Below are positions 34,677 to 43,628 of a stretch of 57,924 nucleotides of DNA, one piece after another. The notes below the pieces were generated by a model. The model was not told the DNA's origin. It worked only from the letters and a program-made list of their open reading frames with translations, and made no database searches. The stretch is from UBA4408 sp002389785 (lineage in GTDB: Bacteria; Bacteroidota; Bacteroidia; UBA4408): contig DAORJK010000018.1 of assembly GCA_035438985.1 (NCBI GenBank), forward strand, positions 1-57,924, read 5' to 3'. Position 1 is the stretch's first letter; every line of letters starts with the position of its first letter. Both the position numbers and the translations under genes were made by a program.

Positions 34677-35495
34677 ATGTATTTCAGCAACAACATTAAA
34701 CTTCTGCGTCAGCGCAAACAGCGCACACAAGATGTGGTGGCAGGAGAACTCGGAATGAGTCGCTCCACCCTAAATAGTTATGAAAATGGATTAATTACCA
34801 ATCCTACTATTGAAGCATTGATTGGCTTTTCGGGATACTTTAAAATGTCGATTGATACCCTAGTAAAAGTGGATTTAAGTAAGCTGTCGGAAAGTAAAAT
34901 GCGGGAGCTTGAACAAGGGCACGATGATTTTATAAAAGGCACCAAATTGAGGGTGTTGGCAACCACCGTAGACAGTAAAAACCGCGACAACATTGAATTG
35001 GTTCCGGTAAAAGCAAAAGCGGGTTATACAGCCGGTTATAACGATCCTGAGTACATTAGTTCATTACCTACTTTTCAATTACCCTTTTTATCGCCCGACC
35101 GTAAATACCGTACATTTCAAATCAGTGGCGACAGCATGTTACCCATACCCGATAAGAGTTATGTAACCGCTGAGTTTGTGGATAATTGGATGAACGTAAA
35201 AGATGGCAATGCTTACATCGTGCTTACGCAAGACGATGGAGTAGTTTTTAAAGTGCTTTACAATCAACTTCGTAGCAAAAAAAAGTTGTTGCTCAAATCA
35301 CTCAACGCTGCTTATGAACCCTATGAATTAAATTTGAATGAAATACGTGAAATTTGGAAATTCATTAATTACATCAGTCACGAATTACCCGAGCCCGAAG
35401 GCAACAAAGACGAACTACTTAACACAGTAACCCAACTTCAAAAAGAGGTAACAAAAATATCGAACAAATTAAAAAAGGGGACAGTAATTAAATAG
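34677..35495 (+). CDS. XRE-type helix-turn-helix repressor with S24 (LexA/CI-like) autoprotease domain
   Basis: At 272 residues the helix-turn-helix spans about 8-62 (QDVVAGELGMSRSTLNSYEN). The S24 domain follows, with an Ala-Gly cleavage candidate at 115-116 or 119-120 in AKAGYTAGYN. Ser153 in ISGDSMLPI and Lys192 in GVVFKVLYNQ are the Ser/Lys dyad. A coiled-coil tail (NTVTQLQKEVTKISNKLKK) ends the protein. This is the design of a DNA-damage-responsive repressor that cleaves itself after RecA activation. Next to translesion polymerases and palindromic promoter sites, a role as their LexA-like regulator is likely, though not shown by sequence alone. Confidence 0.9.
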   Translation: MYFSNNIKLLRQRKQRTQDVVAGELGMSRSTLNSYENGLITNPTIEALIGFSGYFKMSIDTLVKVDLSKLSESKMRELEQGHDDFIKGTKLRVLATTVDSKNRDNIELVPVKAKAGYTAGYNDPEYISSLPTFQLPFLSPDRKYRTFQISGDSMLPIPDKSYVTAEFVDNWMNVKDGNAYIVLTQDDGVVFKVLYNQLRSKKKLLLKSLNAAYEPYELNLNEIREIWKFINYISHELPEPEGNKDELLNTVTQLQKEVTKISNKLKKGTVIK

Positions 35496-35515
35496 CTTAC
35501 TATATGTGAAAGCGC

Positions 35516-35550
35516 GCTACTCATCCGTGTTTCAAAAATCGATGAGTAGC
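35516..35550. terminator. Hairpin between the S24 and infB genes
   Basis: GCTACTCATC (35516-35525) pairs perfectly with GATGAGTAGC (35541-35550) across 15 bases. No T run follows on the plus strand, so it may be a rho-type or processing structure for the convergent genes. Confidence 0.4.
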
Positions 35551-35622
35551 TAGTAGAGTACAAGTAAACTTTCAATCTAAAATTAAATACCCACAGACCT
35601 GCTCCAGCAGCAGAAAATAGTT

Positions 35623-38562
35623 CTACAACTTCACTTTCAACTCAACCATTTCGTAACCCTCAATAATATCGCCCGGTTGTATGTCGTTAAAATTATTGAT
35701 GTTTAAACCGCACTCATAGCCTGTTGTAACTTCTTTTACATCGTCTTTGAAGCGCTTTAATGAGCCTAATTCGCCGGTATGAATTACAATACCATCGCGA
35801 ATAACCCGCACTTTGGTATTGCGTGTAACTTTTCCGTCGAGTACCATACAACCCGCAATGGTTCCCACTTTGGTAATGTTGAATACTTCACGAATTTCGA
35901 TGTTACACACCACTTTTTCTTCAAACTCAGGAGCCAACATTCCTTGCATGGCCGATTTAATTTCGTTAATGGCATCGTAAATAATTGAATACAAGCGTAT
36001 GTCAATTTGTTCTTGCTCGGCCAGTTTACGTGCATTTCCGGACGGACGCACTTGGAAACCAACAATAATCGCATTTGAAGCAGATGCCAATAACACATCC
36101 GATTCAGTTACCTGACCTACGGATTTGTGAATTACATTTACTTGAATTTTATCGGTAGACAATTTCAATAACGAGTCGGTCAAGGCTTCAATAGAACCAT
36201 CCACGTCACCTTTTACAATCACGTTTAGTTCTTTAAAATCACCAATAGCCAATCGTCGTCCAATTTCGTCAAGCGTAATGTGTTTTTGCGTACGGTAACC
36301 TTGCTCACGTTGCAATTGCAAACGTTTGGTGGCTATTTCGCGGGCTTCACGTTCGTCGTCCATCACTTTAAATTTATCACCCGCAGTTGGAGCACCGGTT
36401 AATCCTAATAATAATGCCGGCATAGAAGGGCCAGCTTCTTTGATGTTGCTACCACGTTCGTTAAATAAAGCTTTTACTCTACCACTGTAACAACCAGCTA
36501 ATACAACATCACCAATTTTTATTTTACCCGATTGTACTAAAACAGTAGTAATGTATCCACGACCTTTATCGAGTGAAGATTCAATTACTGCACCGGTTCC
36601 ATTTTTCGTTGGGTTTGCTTTTAAATCGAGCAATTCGGCTTCGAGCAACACTTTTTCGAGTAACAAATCGATGTTAGTTCCCTTTTTTGCACTAATTTCC
36701 TGACACTGATATTTACCTCCCCACTCTTCCACCAAAATATTCATTTGCGATAATTCTTCACGAATTTTATCGGGATTAGCGCCTGGTTTATCAATTTTAT
36801 TTATGGCAATAATAATAGGTACACCTGCTGCCTGAGCGTGATTAATAGCTTCTTTGGTTTGAGGCATTACATTGTCATCGGCAGCTACTACAATAATTAC
36901 AATATCGGTAACTTGAGCACCACGTGCACGCATGGCGGTAAATGCTTCGTGGCCCGGTGTATCTAAAAAGGCAATGCGTTTACCATTGTCTAATTGCACA
37001 CTATAAGCTCCAATGTGTTGTGTAATTCCTCCAGCTTCCCCTGCAATAACATTGGCTTTTCGAATATAATCCAGTAAAGATGTTTTACCGTGATCGACGT
37101 GTCCCATTACAGTAACAATCGGCGAACGATACACTAAATCTTCCGGTTTATCAATGTCTTCTTCAATAGCAACCTGTACATCGGCACTAACAAAATCAAC
37201 AGTGTAACCAAACTCTTCAGCAACAATGCTAATGGTTTCGGCATTTAAACGTTGATTAATTGAAACAAACATTCCAAGACTCATACAAGTTGAAATGATG
37301 TTATTTACCGGAACATTCATCATGGAAGCAAGCTCGTTTGCCGATACAAATTCGGTAACCTTAATGGTTTTCTTTTCCGATTCTTGCAATTCCATTTCCT
37401 CAGCACGTTGGGCACTTCCTTCTTCTCGTTTGGTACGACGGTGTTTCGAAGCTTTTGATTTACCTGCACCACTTAATCGTGCTAATGTTTCCTTAATTTG
37501 AGCTTGAATTTCTTCGGGAGTTAACTCAGCTTTTACAAATGGCTTTGGTCGTTCGCGGTTATCTTTCTTAAAATTACCTCCGGCATTTCCGCCAAATTGC
37601 GGTCGTGGATTCGCAGGTAATACCGGTCGATTAGGTCCGGTGTTCGGGTCAAAACTATCGGTTGAAGAGGCACCACCTTTGCGAATACGCTTTCTTTTCT
37701 TTTTCGATTTATCTAAGTCAAAACCTGAAGAGGAAGCAACGGGTTTCTTGCGATCGTCCTTAATTGGAAGTTCTATTTTTCCAAGAATGGTAGGACCTTC
37801 CAGTTTTTCGTAATTGGTTTTATGGTGTTCAATTTCGGGAGCTGCCGGCTTTTCTTCCACAGGTGCCGGTGGAGTTTCAACAACTACAGGAGCTTCAGGA
37901 GTTTCAACAGGATCGGAAGTTTTTTTAGTGGATTTTTTTACCGGCTTTTCCTCCGGAATTTCTTCCTCTTCAACTTTCTTCGTTGCTTTTTTAGCAGCTT
38001 TTTTCTCGGCAGCTGCGTCGGCTTCTTCTTTTTCCTTTTGAGCTTTTGTTTTCTTTACAGGCTTGGTTTTGCTGTTAATCGTCGATAAATCGAGTTTCCC
38101 TAAAACCTTAGGTCCTTCCAGCTTCTCTTCCGATTTTGCACTCACCACTTCAGGCTCAGGAGTAGGTTCTGCAGCCTTCTTGGTAGTTTTAGCTTTTGCA
38201 GTTTCCTTGGGCTTTTCGACTTCCTTGGGCTTTTCCGGTTCAGCTTTAGCAACAACAGGAGCTACTTCAACCGGTTTTACCTCAATTTTTTTCACCACCG
38301 CCGGAGCTTCAACAGCTTTTGGTTTTTCTTCAACAACTTCTTTTTTGGGCTTAACAATGTCCAGTTTTTTGGAATCGTCTTTTGCCTTCTTATCCGAAGC
38401 ATATTCATTTAGCAACAAAGCATAAGCCTGTGCAGAAATTTTCACATTCGGATTCCTTTCAATTTTTTGGCCTTTGCTTGCGAGAAATGCAATGGCATGA
38501 TCAATACCTACGTTAAATTCCTTCAGTGCTTTGGATAATCTTATTTCTCCGTTTTCCGACAT
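35623..38562 (-). CDS. infB: Translation initiation factor IF-2
   Basis: At 979 residues it has an N-terminal IF2N-like helix (about 1-60) and a long Lys/Glu/Pro/Ala-rich linker (about 70-400). Then comes the GTPase domain with VTVMGHVDHGKTSLLDYI (P-loop), DTPGHEAFTAMRARG (G3) and IIAINKIDKPGA (G4), followed by domains II, III and IV to the C-terminus. It brings initiator tRNA to the 30S subunit. It is the last gene of rimP-nusA-infB. The repetitive linker differs strongly between species and gives rise to long antisense open frames that are not genes. Confidence 0.98.
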   Translation of the reverse strand: MSENGEIRLSKALKEFNVGIDHAIAFLASKGQKIERNPNVKISAQAYALLLNEYASDKKAKDDSKKLDIVKPKKEVVEEKPKAVEAPAVVKKIEVKPVEVAPVVAKAEPEKPKEVEKPKETAKAKTTKKAAEPTPEPEVVSAKSEEKLEGPKVLGKLDLSTINSKTKPVKKTKAQKEKEEADAAAEKKAAKKATKKVEEEEIPEEKPVKKSTKKTSDPVETPEAPVVVETPPAPVEEKPAAPEIEHHKTNYEKLEGPTILGKIELPIKDDRKKPVASSSGFDLDKSKKKRKRIRKGGASSTDSFDPNTGPNRPVLPANPRPQFGGNAGGNFKKDNRERPKPFVKAELTPEEIQAQIKETLARLSGAGKSKASKHRRTKREEGSAQRAEEMELQESEKKTIKVTEFVSANELASMMNVPVNNIISTCMSLGMFVSINQRLNAETISIVAEEFGYTVDFVSADVQVAIEEDIDKPEDLVYRSPIVTVMGHVDHGKTSLLDYIRKANVIAGEAGGITQHIGAYSVQLDNGKRIAFLDTPGHEAFTAMRARGAQVTDIVIIVVAADDNVMPQTKEAINHAQAAGVPIIIAINKIDKPGANPDKIREELSQMNILVEEWGGKYQCQEISAKKGTNIDLLLEKVLLEAELLDLKANPTKNGTGAVIESSLDKGRGYITTVLVQSGKIKIGDVVLAGCYSGRVKALFNERGSNIKEAGPSMPALLLGLTGAPTAGDKFKVMDDEREAREIATKRLQLQREQGYRTQKHITLDEIGRRLAIGDFKELNVIVKGDVDGSIEALTDSLLKLSTDKIQVNVIHKSVGQVTESDVLLASASNAIIVGFQVRPSGNARKLAEQEQIDIRLYSIIYDAINEIKSAMQGMLAPEFEEKVVCNIEIREVFNITKVGTIAGCMVLDGKVTRNTKVRVIRDGIVIHTGELGSLKRFKDDVKEVTTGYECGLNINNFNDIQPGDIIEGYEMVELKVKL

Positions 38563-38611
38563 ATTCTGCGTTGCTCTATTTTATTCTGTTTTAAAATTCT
38601 AAAAAAAATAT

Positions 38612-39862
38612 TTATTCGAATTCAGCTTGTAAAATTTCTTTTACTTCTTTGATTGTTTCTTCTTCTAAATCGGTACGTTTAACCAGGTCGTCGGTAGTTA
38701 ATTCAAGTACACTTTTTGCAGTGTCGCATCCAACAGCTTTTAATGCATCGAGTACCCATGCATCAATTTCATCTGCAAATTCTTCCAAATCCACATCATC
38801 GGTATCCACATCACTGTCGCGATACACATCAATTTCGTAGCCGGTAAGTTTACCAGCTAATTTAATATTGTGGCCACCTTTACCAATTGCTAAGCTTACT
38901 TGATCGGGCTTTAAAAACACCTCGGCACGTTTGCTTTCTTCATCAATTTTTACAGAAGTTATTTTAGCCGGGCTAAGTGCACGAGTAATAAATAAACTTG
39001 TATTGGTAGTAAAATTAATTACATCAATATTTTCATTTTTCAACTCACGCACAATACCGTGAATACGTGAACCTTTCATACCTACACAAGCACCAACCGG
39101 ATCGATACGATCGTCGTAGGATTCAACAGCTACTTTGGCTCTCTCGCCCGGTTCGCGAACAATTTTCTTTATGGTAATTAAACCATCGAATACTTCGGGA
39201 ACTTCCATTTCAAATAGGCGTTCGAGGAACACCGGCGAAACTCGTGAAAGTACAATAACCGGAGAGTTATTTTTCATTTCAACCTTCGATACAACGGCAC
39301 GTACAGTATCTCCCTTTTTGTAGAAGTCAGAAGGTATTTGTTCCACTTTCGGTAGAATTAATTCATTTCCTTCATCATCAAGAATTAAAATTTCACGTTT
39401 CCAAATTTGATAAACTTCACCGGTAATAATATCTCCAACTCGTTCTTGGTATTTTTTAAATATTCCGTCCTTTTCTAAATCCATGATACGAGAAGCTAGA
39501 TTTTGACGAACCGCAAGAACCGCTCTTCTTCCAAAATCTTCTAATCGAACAGGTTGAGTAATGTCTTCACCTATTTCAAAATCTGGATCTATTTTTTGAG
39601 CGTCGGTTAAGCTGATGTGCTTATTTTCATCAAAATCGAAACTATCTTCAGCAAATTCATCGTCAACAATCTCACGGTTTTGCCAAATTTCCAAGTCACC
39701 TTTGTCAATGTTAATAATGATATCGAAATTTTCGTCGGAGCCATATTTTTTTGCCAATGCACTACGAAAAACATCTTCCAAAATGCTCATCATAGTTGGC
39801 CTATCGATGTTCTTAAATTCTTTAAACTCTGAAAACGACTCAATTAAATTTATACTTTCCAT
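38612..39862 (-). CDS. nusA: Transcription termination/antitermination factor NusA
   Basis: At 416 residues it has an N-terminal RNA-polymerase-binding domain (about 1-130), an S1 domain (GDIITGEVYQIWKREILILD), two KH domains (GACVGMKGSRIHGIVRELKN and VSLAIGKGGHNIKLAGKLTG) and an acidic C-terminus with a helix-hairpin-helix-like AVGCDTAKSVLELTTDDLVK. It modulates pausing, termination and antitermination. It sits between rimP (12 bases) and infB (49 bases), the near-universal order. Confidence 0.97.
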   Translation of the reverse strand: MESINLIESFSEFKEFKNIDRPTMMSILEDVFRSALAKKYGSDENFDIIINIDKGDLEIWQNREIVDDEFAEDSFDFDENKHISLTDAQKIDPDFEIGEDITQPVRLEDFGRRAVLAVRQNLASRIMDLEKDGIFKKYQERVGDIITGEVYQIWKREILILDDEGNELILPKVEQIPSDFYKKGDTVRAVVSKVEMKNNSPVIVLSRVSPVFLERLFEMEVPEVFDGLITIKKIVREPGERAKVAVESYDDRIDPVGACVGMKGSRIHGIVRELKNENIDVINFTTNTSLFITRALSPAKITSVKIDEESKRAEVFLKPDQVSLAIGKGGHNIKLAGKLTGYEIDVYRDSDVDTDDVDLEEFADEIDAWVLDALKAVGCDTAKSVLELTTDDLVKRTDLEEETIKEVKEILQAEFE

Positions 39863-39874
39863 TGTTATTAATTT

Positions 39875-40333
39875 TTATTTAAACGAAATTGTTGCTTTTG
39901 CTTGCTTTATTTGATTGTAGTTAAATTGTACTATTTCTGTTGTTGTTATTTTTTTGTTGCCTTTTGAAGGTATTTTCACTTCCAGTTCAAACTTAGCTTC
40001 ATCGGAGGCAATAATTCGCCCGTTTATAATTTTATTTTCACCAGTAATTACTTCCACATTTTTGCCCTCATATTTTTTATACTGATCGCGCACTTTAAAG
40101 GGAGCATCAGCACCGGGAGAGGAAACTTGTAAGTCAAAATCTTCACTTTCTCGGTCGAGGCTAAACTCAATGTGTCTGCTAATTTTTACACAATCGTCAA
40201 TTGAAAGTCCACGCACTGCATCAATGAGCACCACTATTTTATTTCCGGGTTTAACGCTAAGGTCGACCAGAAACAAATCGGATCCCTCAATTTTTTCGTT
40301 TACTAATGTGTGTATTATACTTTCGCTAATCAT
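39875..40333 (-). CDS. rimP: Ribosome maturation factor RimP
   Basis: At 152 residues it has the RimP N-terminal domain (LFLVDLSVKPGNKIVVLIDA, then VRGLSIDDCVKISRHIEFSL, and the LQVSSPGADAPF signature) and a C-terminal SH3-like domain (KKYEGKNVEVITGENKIING). The protein assists maturation of the 30S subunit. It opens the rimP-nusA-infB operon, preceded by a strong leader hairpin and a -7 element. Confidence 0.95.
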   Translation of the reverse strand: MISESIIHTLVNEKIEGSDLFLVDLSVKPGNKIVVLIDAVRGLSIDDCVKISRHIEFSLDRESEDFDLQVSSPGADAPFKVRDQYKKYEGKNVEVITGENKIINGRIIASDEAKFELEVKIPSKGNKKITTTEIVQFNYNQIKQAKATISFK

Positions 40334-40345
40334 TTTTTACAAATA

Positions 40346-40372
40346 AAAGAGGGGACTACCTGTCCCCTCTTT
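40346..40372 (-). promoter_or_regulatory. Leader hairpin of the rimP-nusA-infB operon
   Basis: On the minus strand AAAGAGGGGAC and GTCCCCTCTTT pair perfectly over 11 bp around a 5-base loop, ending 12 bases before the rimP ATG, with a T-rich tract after it. It looks like an attenuator or a translation-controlling leader element; NusA autoregulation would be a natural use. Confidence 0.65.
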
Positions 40373-40398
40373 CAAATAATTCTGCATAAAATCGGTTG

Positions 40399-40406
40399 CA
40401 AATATA
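40399..40406 (-). promoter_or_regulatory. Candidate -7 element of the rimP operon
   Basis: Minus-strand TATATTTG followed by C matches TAnnTTTG exactly and gives a leader of about 60 bases containing the hairpin. No -33 TTG at normal spacing. Confidence 0.5.
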
Positions 40407-40545
40407 TAAAAAAAATCAATTGATACATAAAAAAATACCACTCATCGAACTGTTAGTTAATTTTAAATCCCTAAGATTTGGATAATTATATTATTTTTGT
40501 ATCATTGAAAATTGAAAAAACTATTTTCAAACCAATCCTTTTTGT

Positions 40546-40884
40546 ATGATTTACGCTAAGATTGATTATCCCAGCCTAAAGAAGTCTTCTTCATTTTTTA
40601 CATTACTTGTGCTTTTTTTATTGGTAGCATTAATTAGTTTAAGTCCGGTTGCTTTTGCACAAGCTACCGACTCTGCTGCTTCGGCTACTAACACTGAGGT
40701 ACAAAAAACTGATACAGCCTTCAATAATAAAACGATGAAGAGCGTTTTTAAGGAATTGAAGCACATTACAAAAACCGGAAACGCTACCTTAAATTCTATT
40801 TTGATGATTTTGGGTGTTGTTTCGGTTGTAGCCATAGCCATGTGGTTAAGCTTTCGAAACGATCCTGAAGAGGAGAGCGCTTAA
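40546..40884 (+). CDS. Small exported or membrane protein
   Basis: At 112 residues there is a hydrophobic N-terminal segment (SSFFTLLVLFLLVALISLSP) ending in VAFAQA, a likely signal cleavage. An Ala/Thr-rich linker follows. A second membrane helix near the end (NSILMILGVVSVVAIAMWLS) is followed by a charged tail RNDPEEESA. No family is recognised. If the first segment is cleaved, the protein would be anchored by its C-terminal helix. The gene stands alone, divergent from rimP and ending 4 bases from the convergent repeat-protein gene. Confidence 0.7.
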   Translation: MIYAKIDYPSLKKSSSFFTLLVLFLLVALISLSPVAFAQATDSAASATNTEVQKTDTAFNNKTMKSVFKELKHITKTGNATLNSILMILGVVSVVAIAMWLSFRNDPEEESA

Positions 40885-40888
40885 TTAC

Positions 40889-42592
40889 TTATTCTTCTCG
40901 TTCAATTTTTCCGCGTTTATAATAAACGGTTGAAATAAGCTTCCCATTTTTATCAAAGCTTTGCCATTTTCCATCCATCCTATCGTTTACAAATTGACCT
41001 TTTTGCCAAACTCCACCGTAATTGTACCAGGTTGTTTTTTTACCTTCTTGTAATCCTTTTTTGAAGTTTATTTCGGCAAATTTATTTCCGTTCTCGTAGT
41101 AAAACGTCCAAGTTCCTGTTTTGCGATTGTTTTCATAAGCGCCGGTTTCCTTTATTTTTCCATCATCAAACCATTTGGCAGTAGGCCCATGGAGTATTCC
41201 CTTTAAATAACTTTCCTCCTTAACTTTTTGTCCGTTTTCGTTCCAATTCGACCAAAATCCTGTTTTTACATTTTCTTTATAAGCTCCGGTATAACTAAGT
41301 TTACCATTCGGGTACCATCCTTTCCAATCACCGTTCATTAAACCCGCAAGAAAATCGCCTTCGTCCTTTTTTTGACCATTTTGGTACCAAGCAACCCAAT
41401 GTCCTTCTTCTTTGTTAGTTAAGTATTTTCCTTCCTGAAGTTTCTGTCCATTTTCAAAAAAGGTAGTCCATAACCCGTTTTTTAAGTCGTTTTCAAATTG
41501 TCCAATCTTCCACACTTCACCGGTAGCGTAATAGTAAGTCCATGTGCTATCGTGTTTTCCATCAGTATACCTTCCTTCAAACTCTTTTTTTCCATTATCA
41601 AAAAAATAGGTCCAATGCCCATTTTGTTTGTCTTCAACAAATTCACCTATCATATCTTTACTTCCATCCTTCCGAAACCATTCCCAGGTGCCGGTTTTAT
41701 TGTTATTGGAATACTTCCCTTGCTTCATAATCTTTCCATTTTCGAAATAGTACGTGCAGAGTCCTTCCTTTTTTCCGTCAACATAATTCAGTATGTATTC
41801 CAATTTCCCATCCGGTAAATAATAGGTCCATTGTCCATTCTCAACCCCATTTTTGTAGTCGCCTTCAAACTTTTTGATTGCACCCGTATAATAAACGATG
41901 TGATGTCCGTTGCCATTTAGTATAGTTTGCTTCCCGTTTTCATCCCAAAAGTTTGTCAAAAAATATCTTCCTTTTTGGTAATTGGCTTCTTCTTTAATTT
42001 TCCCGGAAGAATAATAATTCGTCCATTTACCTTCCATGGTATCGTTTAAAAAATTTCCCTCCTTTTCAATTTTTCCATTCTCATACCAAGAAGTGTATAA
42101 GCCATTTTGAAGGTTGTTCTTAAATATCCCTTCATTTTGTTTCTGTCCGTTCTCAAAATAATAGGTCCATTTTCCTTCCTTTTTTTTCTTCTTATAAAAT
42201 TCCACACTTTTCAATTTTCCGTTTTCGTACCACGACTTGCAAGTGCTATCGAGCCAATTGAACTTATAAAAACATTCTTGTGCCTTTGTTCCGTTGTTGT
42301 AATAATAAGTCCATGCACCATTTTTGTTTCCGAATGTATAATTTTCAATTCCTTTTATTTTTCCGTCTTCGTAGTAACGGGTAAGGCTTCCTTCTTCCTT
42401 GCCTCCTTTATAATTTACTTCTTTGGCAACTTTACCGTTTTGGTACCAGTACGTAGATTTTCCTTCCTGAATTCCATTTTTAAAATTCTCTTCACTTTTT
42501 TTATTTCCATTTTCCCAGTTTTGAATTTGTGGCTGAGCGAGTAATAAGTCAAAGTGAACTATTAATAAATAGATAAAAAATAGTTTTTTCAT
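40889..42592 (-). CDS. Exported MORN_2/YwqK-type repeat protein
   Basis: At 567 residues, a signal peptide (LFFIYLLIVHFDLLLAQ) precedes more than twenty tandem repeats of about 23 residues with the pattern ENGK..EG.Y..G...G.WT.YY. These are MORN_2 repeats, the type called YwqK antitoxin family in annotation. The name should not be read as a toxin-antitoxin function; in Bacteroidota such exported repeat proteins are common and uncharacterised. No partner toxin gene is adjacent. The repeats predict a long beta-sheet surface, probably in the periplasm or outside. Confidence 0.9.
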   Translation of the reverse strand: MKKLFFIYLLIVHFDLLLAQPQIQNWENGNKKSEENFKNGIQEGKSTYWYQNGKVAKEVNYKGGKEEGSLTRYYEDGKIKGIENYTFGNKNGAWTYYYNNGTKAQECFYKFNWLDSTCKSWYENGKLKSVEFYKKKKKEGKWTYYFENGQKQNEGIFKNNLQNGLYTSWYENGKIEKEGNFLNDTMEGKWTNYYSSGKIKEEANYQKGRYFLTNFWDENGKQTILNGNGHHIVYYTGAIKKFEGDYKNGVENGQWTYYLPDGKLEYILNYVDGKKEGLCTYYFENGKIMKQGKYSNNNKTGTWEWFRKDGSKDMIGEFVEDKQNGHWTYFFDNGKKEFEGRYTDGKHDSTWTYYYATGEVWKIGQFENDLKNGLWTTFFENGQKLQEGKYLTNKEEGHWVAWYQNGQKKDEGDFLAGLMNGDWKGWYPNGKLSYTGAYKENVKTGFWSNWNENGQKVKEESYLKGILHGPTAKWFDDGKIKETGAYENNRKTGTWTFYYENGNKFAEINFKKGLQEGKKTTWYNYGGVWQKGQFVNDRMDGKWQSFDKNGKLISTVYYKRGKIEREE

Positions 42593-42777
42593 GAATTAAT
42601 TTAATGGATAGATTAGTTGGCTAAAATACCTTTAATTAAAAAAGTTGCGTAGGCAGCAACCACAACAGTTATTATAAAAATATGAACAAGTAGAACAAAC
42701 TGACTTTAATCAGTTCAAAACTTGATTGCTATCATGTAGGTTTAGCGAGTGACATGGCATCTTTGTAAGAAAAAATT

Positions 42778-43005
42778 ATGGAAAAGCACGATATCTTACA
42801 CGAATTTCCTGAGAAAAAGGAAATGATACATGAACTAAAAATTAACAATGTACACTTTCGAAAATTATTTGATGAATACCACGAAAATGATCATGCTATA
42901 CATCGCATTGAAAGTGGCGCTGAGATTGCCAATGACGACTTTTTAACAGAGCTGAGAAAAAAGCGTGTGGTATTGAAAGATCAAATTTACTCCTATCTAA
43001 AATAG
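42778..43005 (+). CDS. YdcH family (DUF465) protein
   Basis: The 75 residues fit the short all-helical DUF465/YdcH family: EFPEKKEMIHELKINNVHFR, LFDEYHENDHAIHRIESGAE and a closing RKKRVVLKDQIYSYLK. The family forms a small helical hairpin of unknown function. The gene lies alone in an AT-rich stretch (42593-42777 before it shows no feature). Confidence 0.88.
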   Translation: MEKHDILHEFPEKKEMIHELKINNVHFRKLFDEYHENDHAIHRIESGAEIANDDFLTELRKKRVVLKDQIYSYLK

Positions 43006-43161
43006 GGTTATTTTTTCTCAAATTTTAAAGAGAAATACTCGACTAATTTTATTTTATTGTTGGAGTGGGATGGCATTTTTGGTACTGAATACTGGCTGAT
43101 AAAATGACTTTTCGCAGGCAACTATTTGTTGCTTATCTTTCCGAAAAATTGCAGTATTCAA

Positions 43162-43620
43162 ATGTCTCACATAACCATTTATACCGATGGCGCATCACGC
43201 GGAAACCCCGGTCCTGGAGGATTTGGTGTGGTGTTGTTATCCGGTAAGCACCGCAAAGAAATTTCAAAAGGTTACTCCTATACTACCAATAATCGCATGG
43301 AGTTGATGAGTGTAATTGTGGGATTGGAGAGTTTAAAAAATCCCGGTTCATCGGTGGTTATTTATTCCGATTCAAAGTATGTAGTTGATTCGGTTGAGAA
43401 GAAATGGGTTTTCGGTTGGCAAAAGAAAAATTTTAGCGGCAAAAAAAACCCGGATTTGTGGAAGCGTTTTTTGCAAGTTTATGCGCAACACAAAGTAAAA
43501 TTCGTTTGGATAAAAGGTCATAATGAAAACCCTGAAAATGAGCGCTGCGATGTGCTTGCAGTTGCTGCTGCCATGGGAGGAAACTTAGAACACGACCATG
43601 GGTATGACCCGGAAAAATAA
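43162..43620 (+). CDS. rnhA: Ribonuclease HI
   Basis: At 152 residues the catalytic Asp-Glu-Asp-Asp set is intact: Asp in ITIYTDGASRGNPGPGG, Glu in NNRMELMSVIVGLE, Asp in VVIYSDSKYVVD, and the last Asp in NPENERCDVLA after the His loop WIKGHNE. It degrades the RNA strand of RNA-DNA hybrids. I start at ATG 43162 (MSHITIYTDG); an earlier in-frame start would add 12 residues (MLLIFPKNCSIQ) unlike the family. It is convergent with pdxA. Confidence 0.96.
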   Translation: MSHITIYTDGASRGNPGPGGFGVVLLSGKHRKEISKGYSYTTNNRMELMSVIVGLESLKNPGSSVVIYSDSKYVVDSVEKKWVFGWQKKNFSGKKNPDLWKRFLQVYAQHKVKFVWIKGHNENPENERCDVLAVAAAMGGNLEHDHGYDPEK

Positions 43621-43628
43621 ACTGTAGT

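Noticed and set aside
37814..38425. Plus-strand open frames rich in Phe, Ser and Gly opposite infB
   Set aside because: They are shadows of the Lys/Glu/Pro/Ala-rich IF-2 linker.
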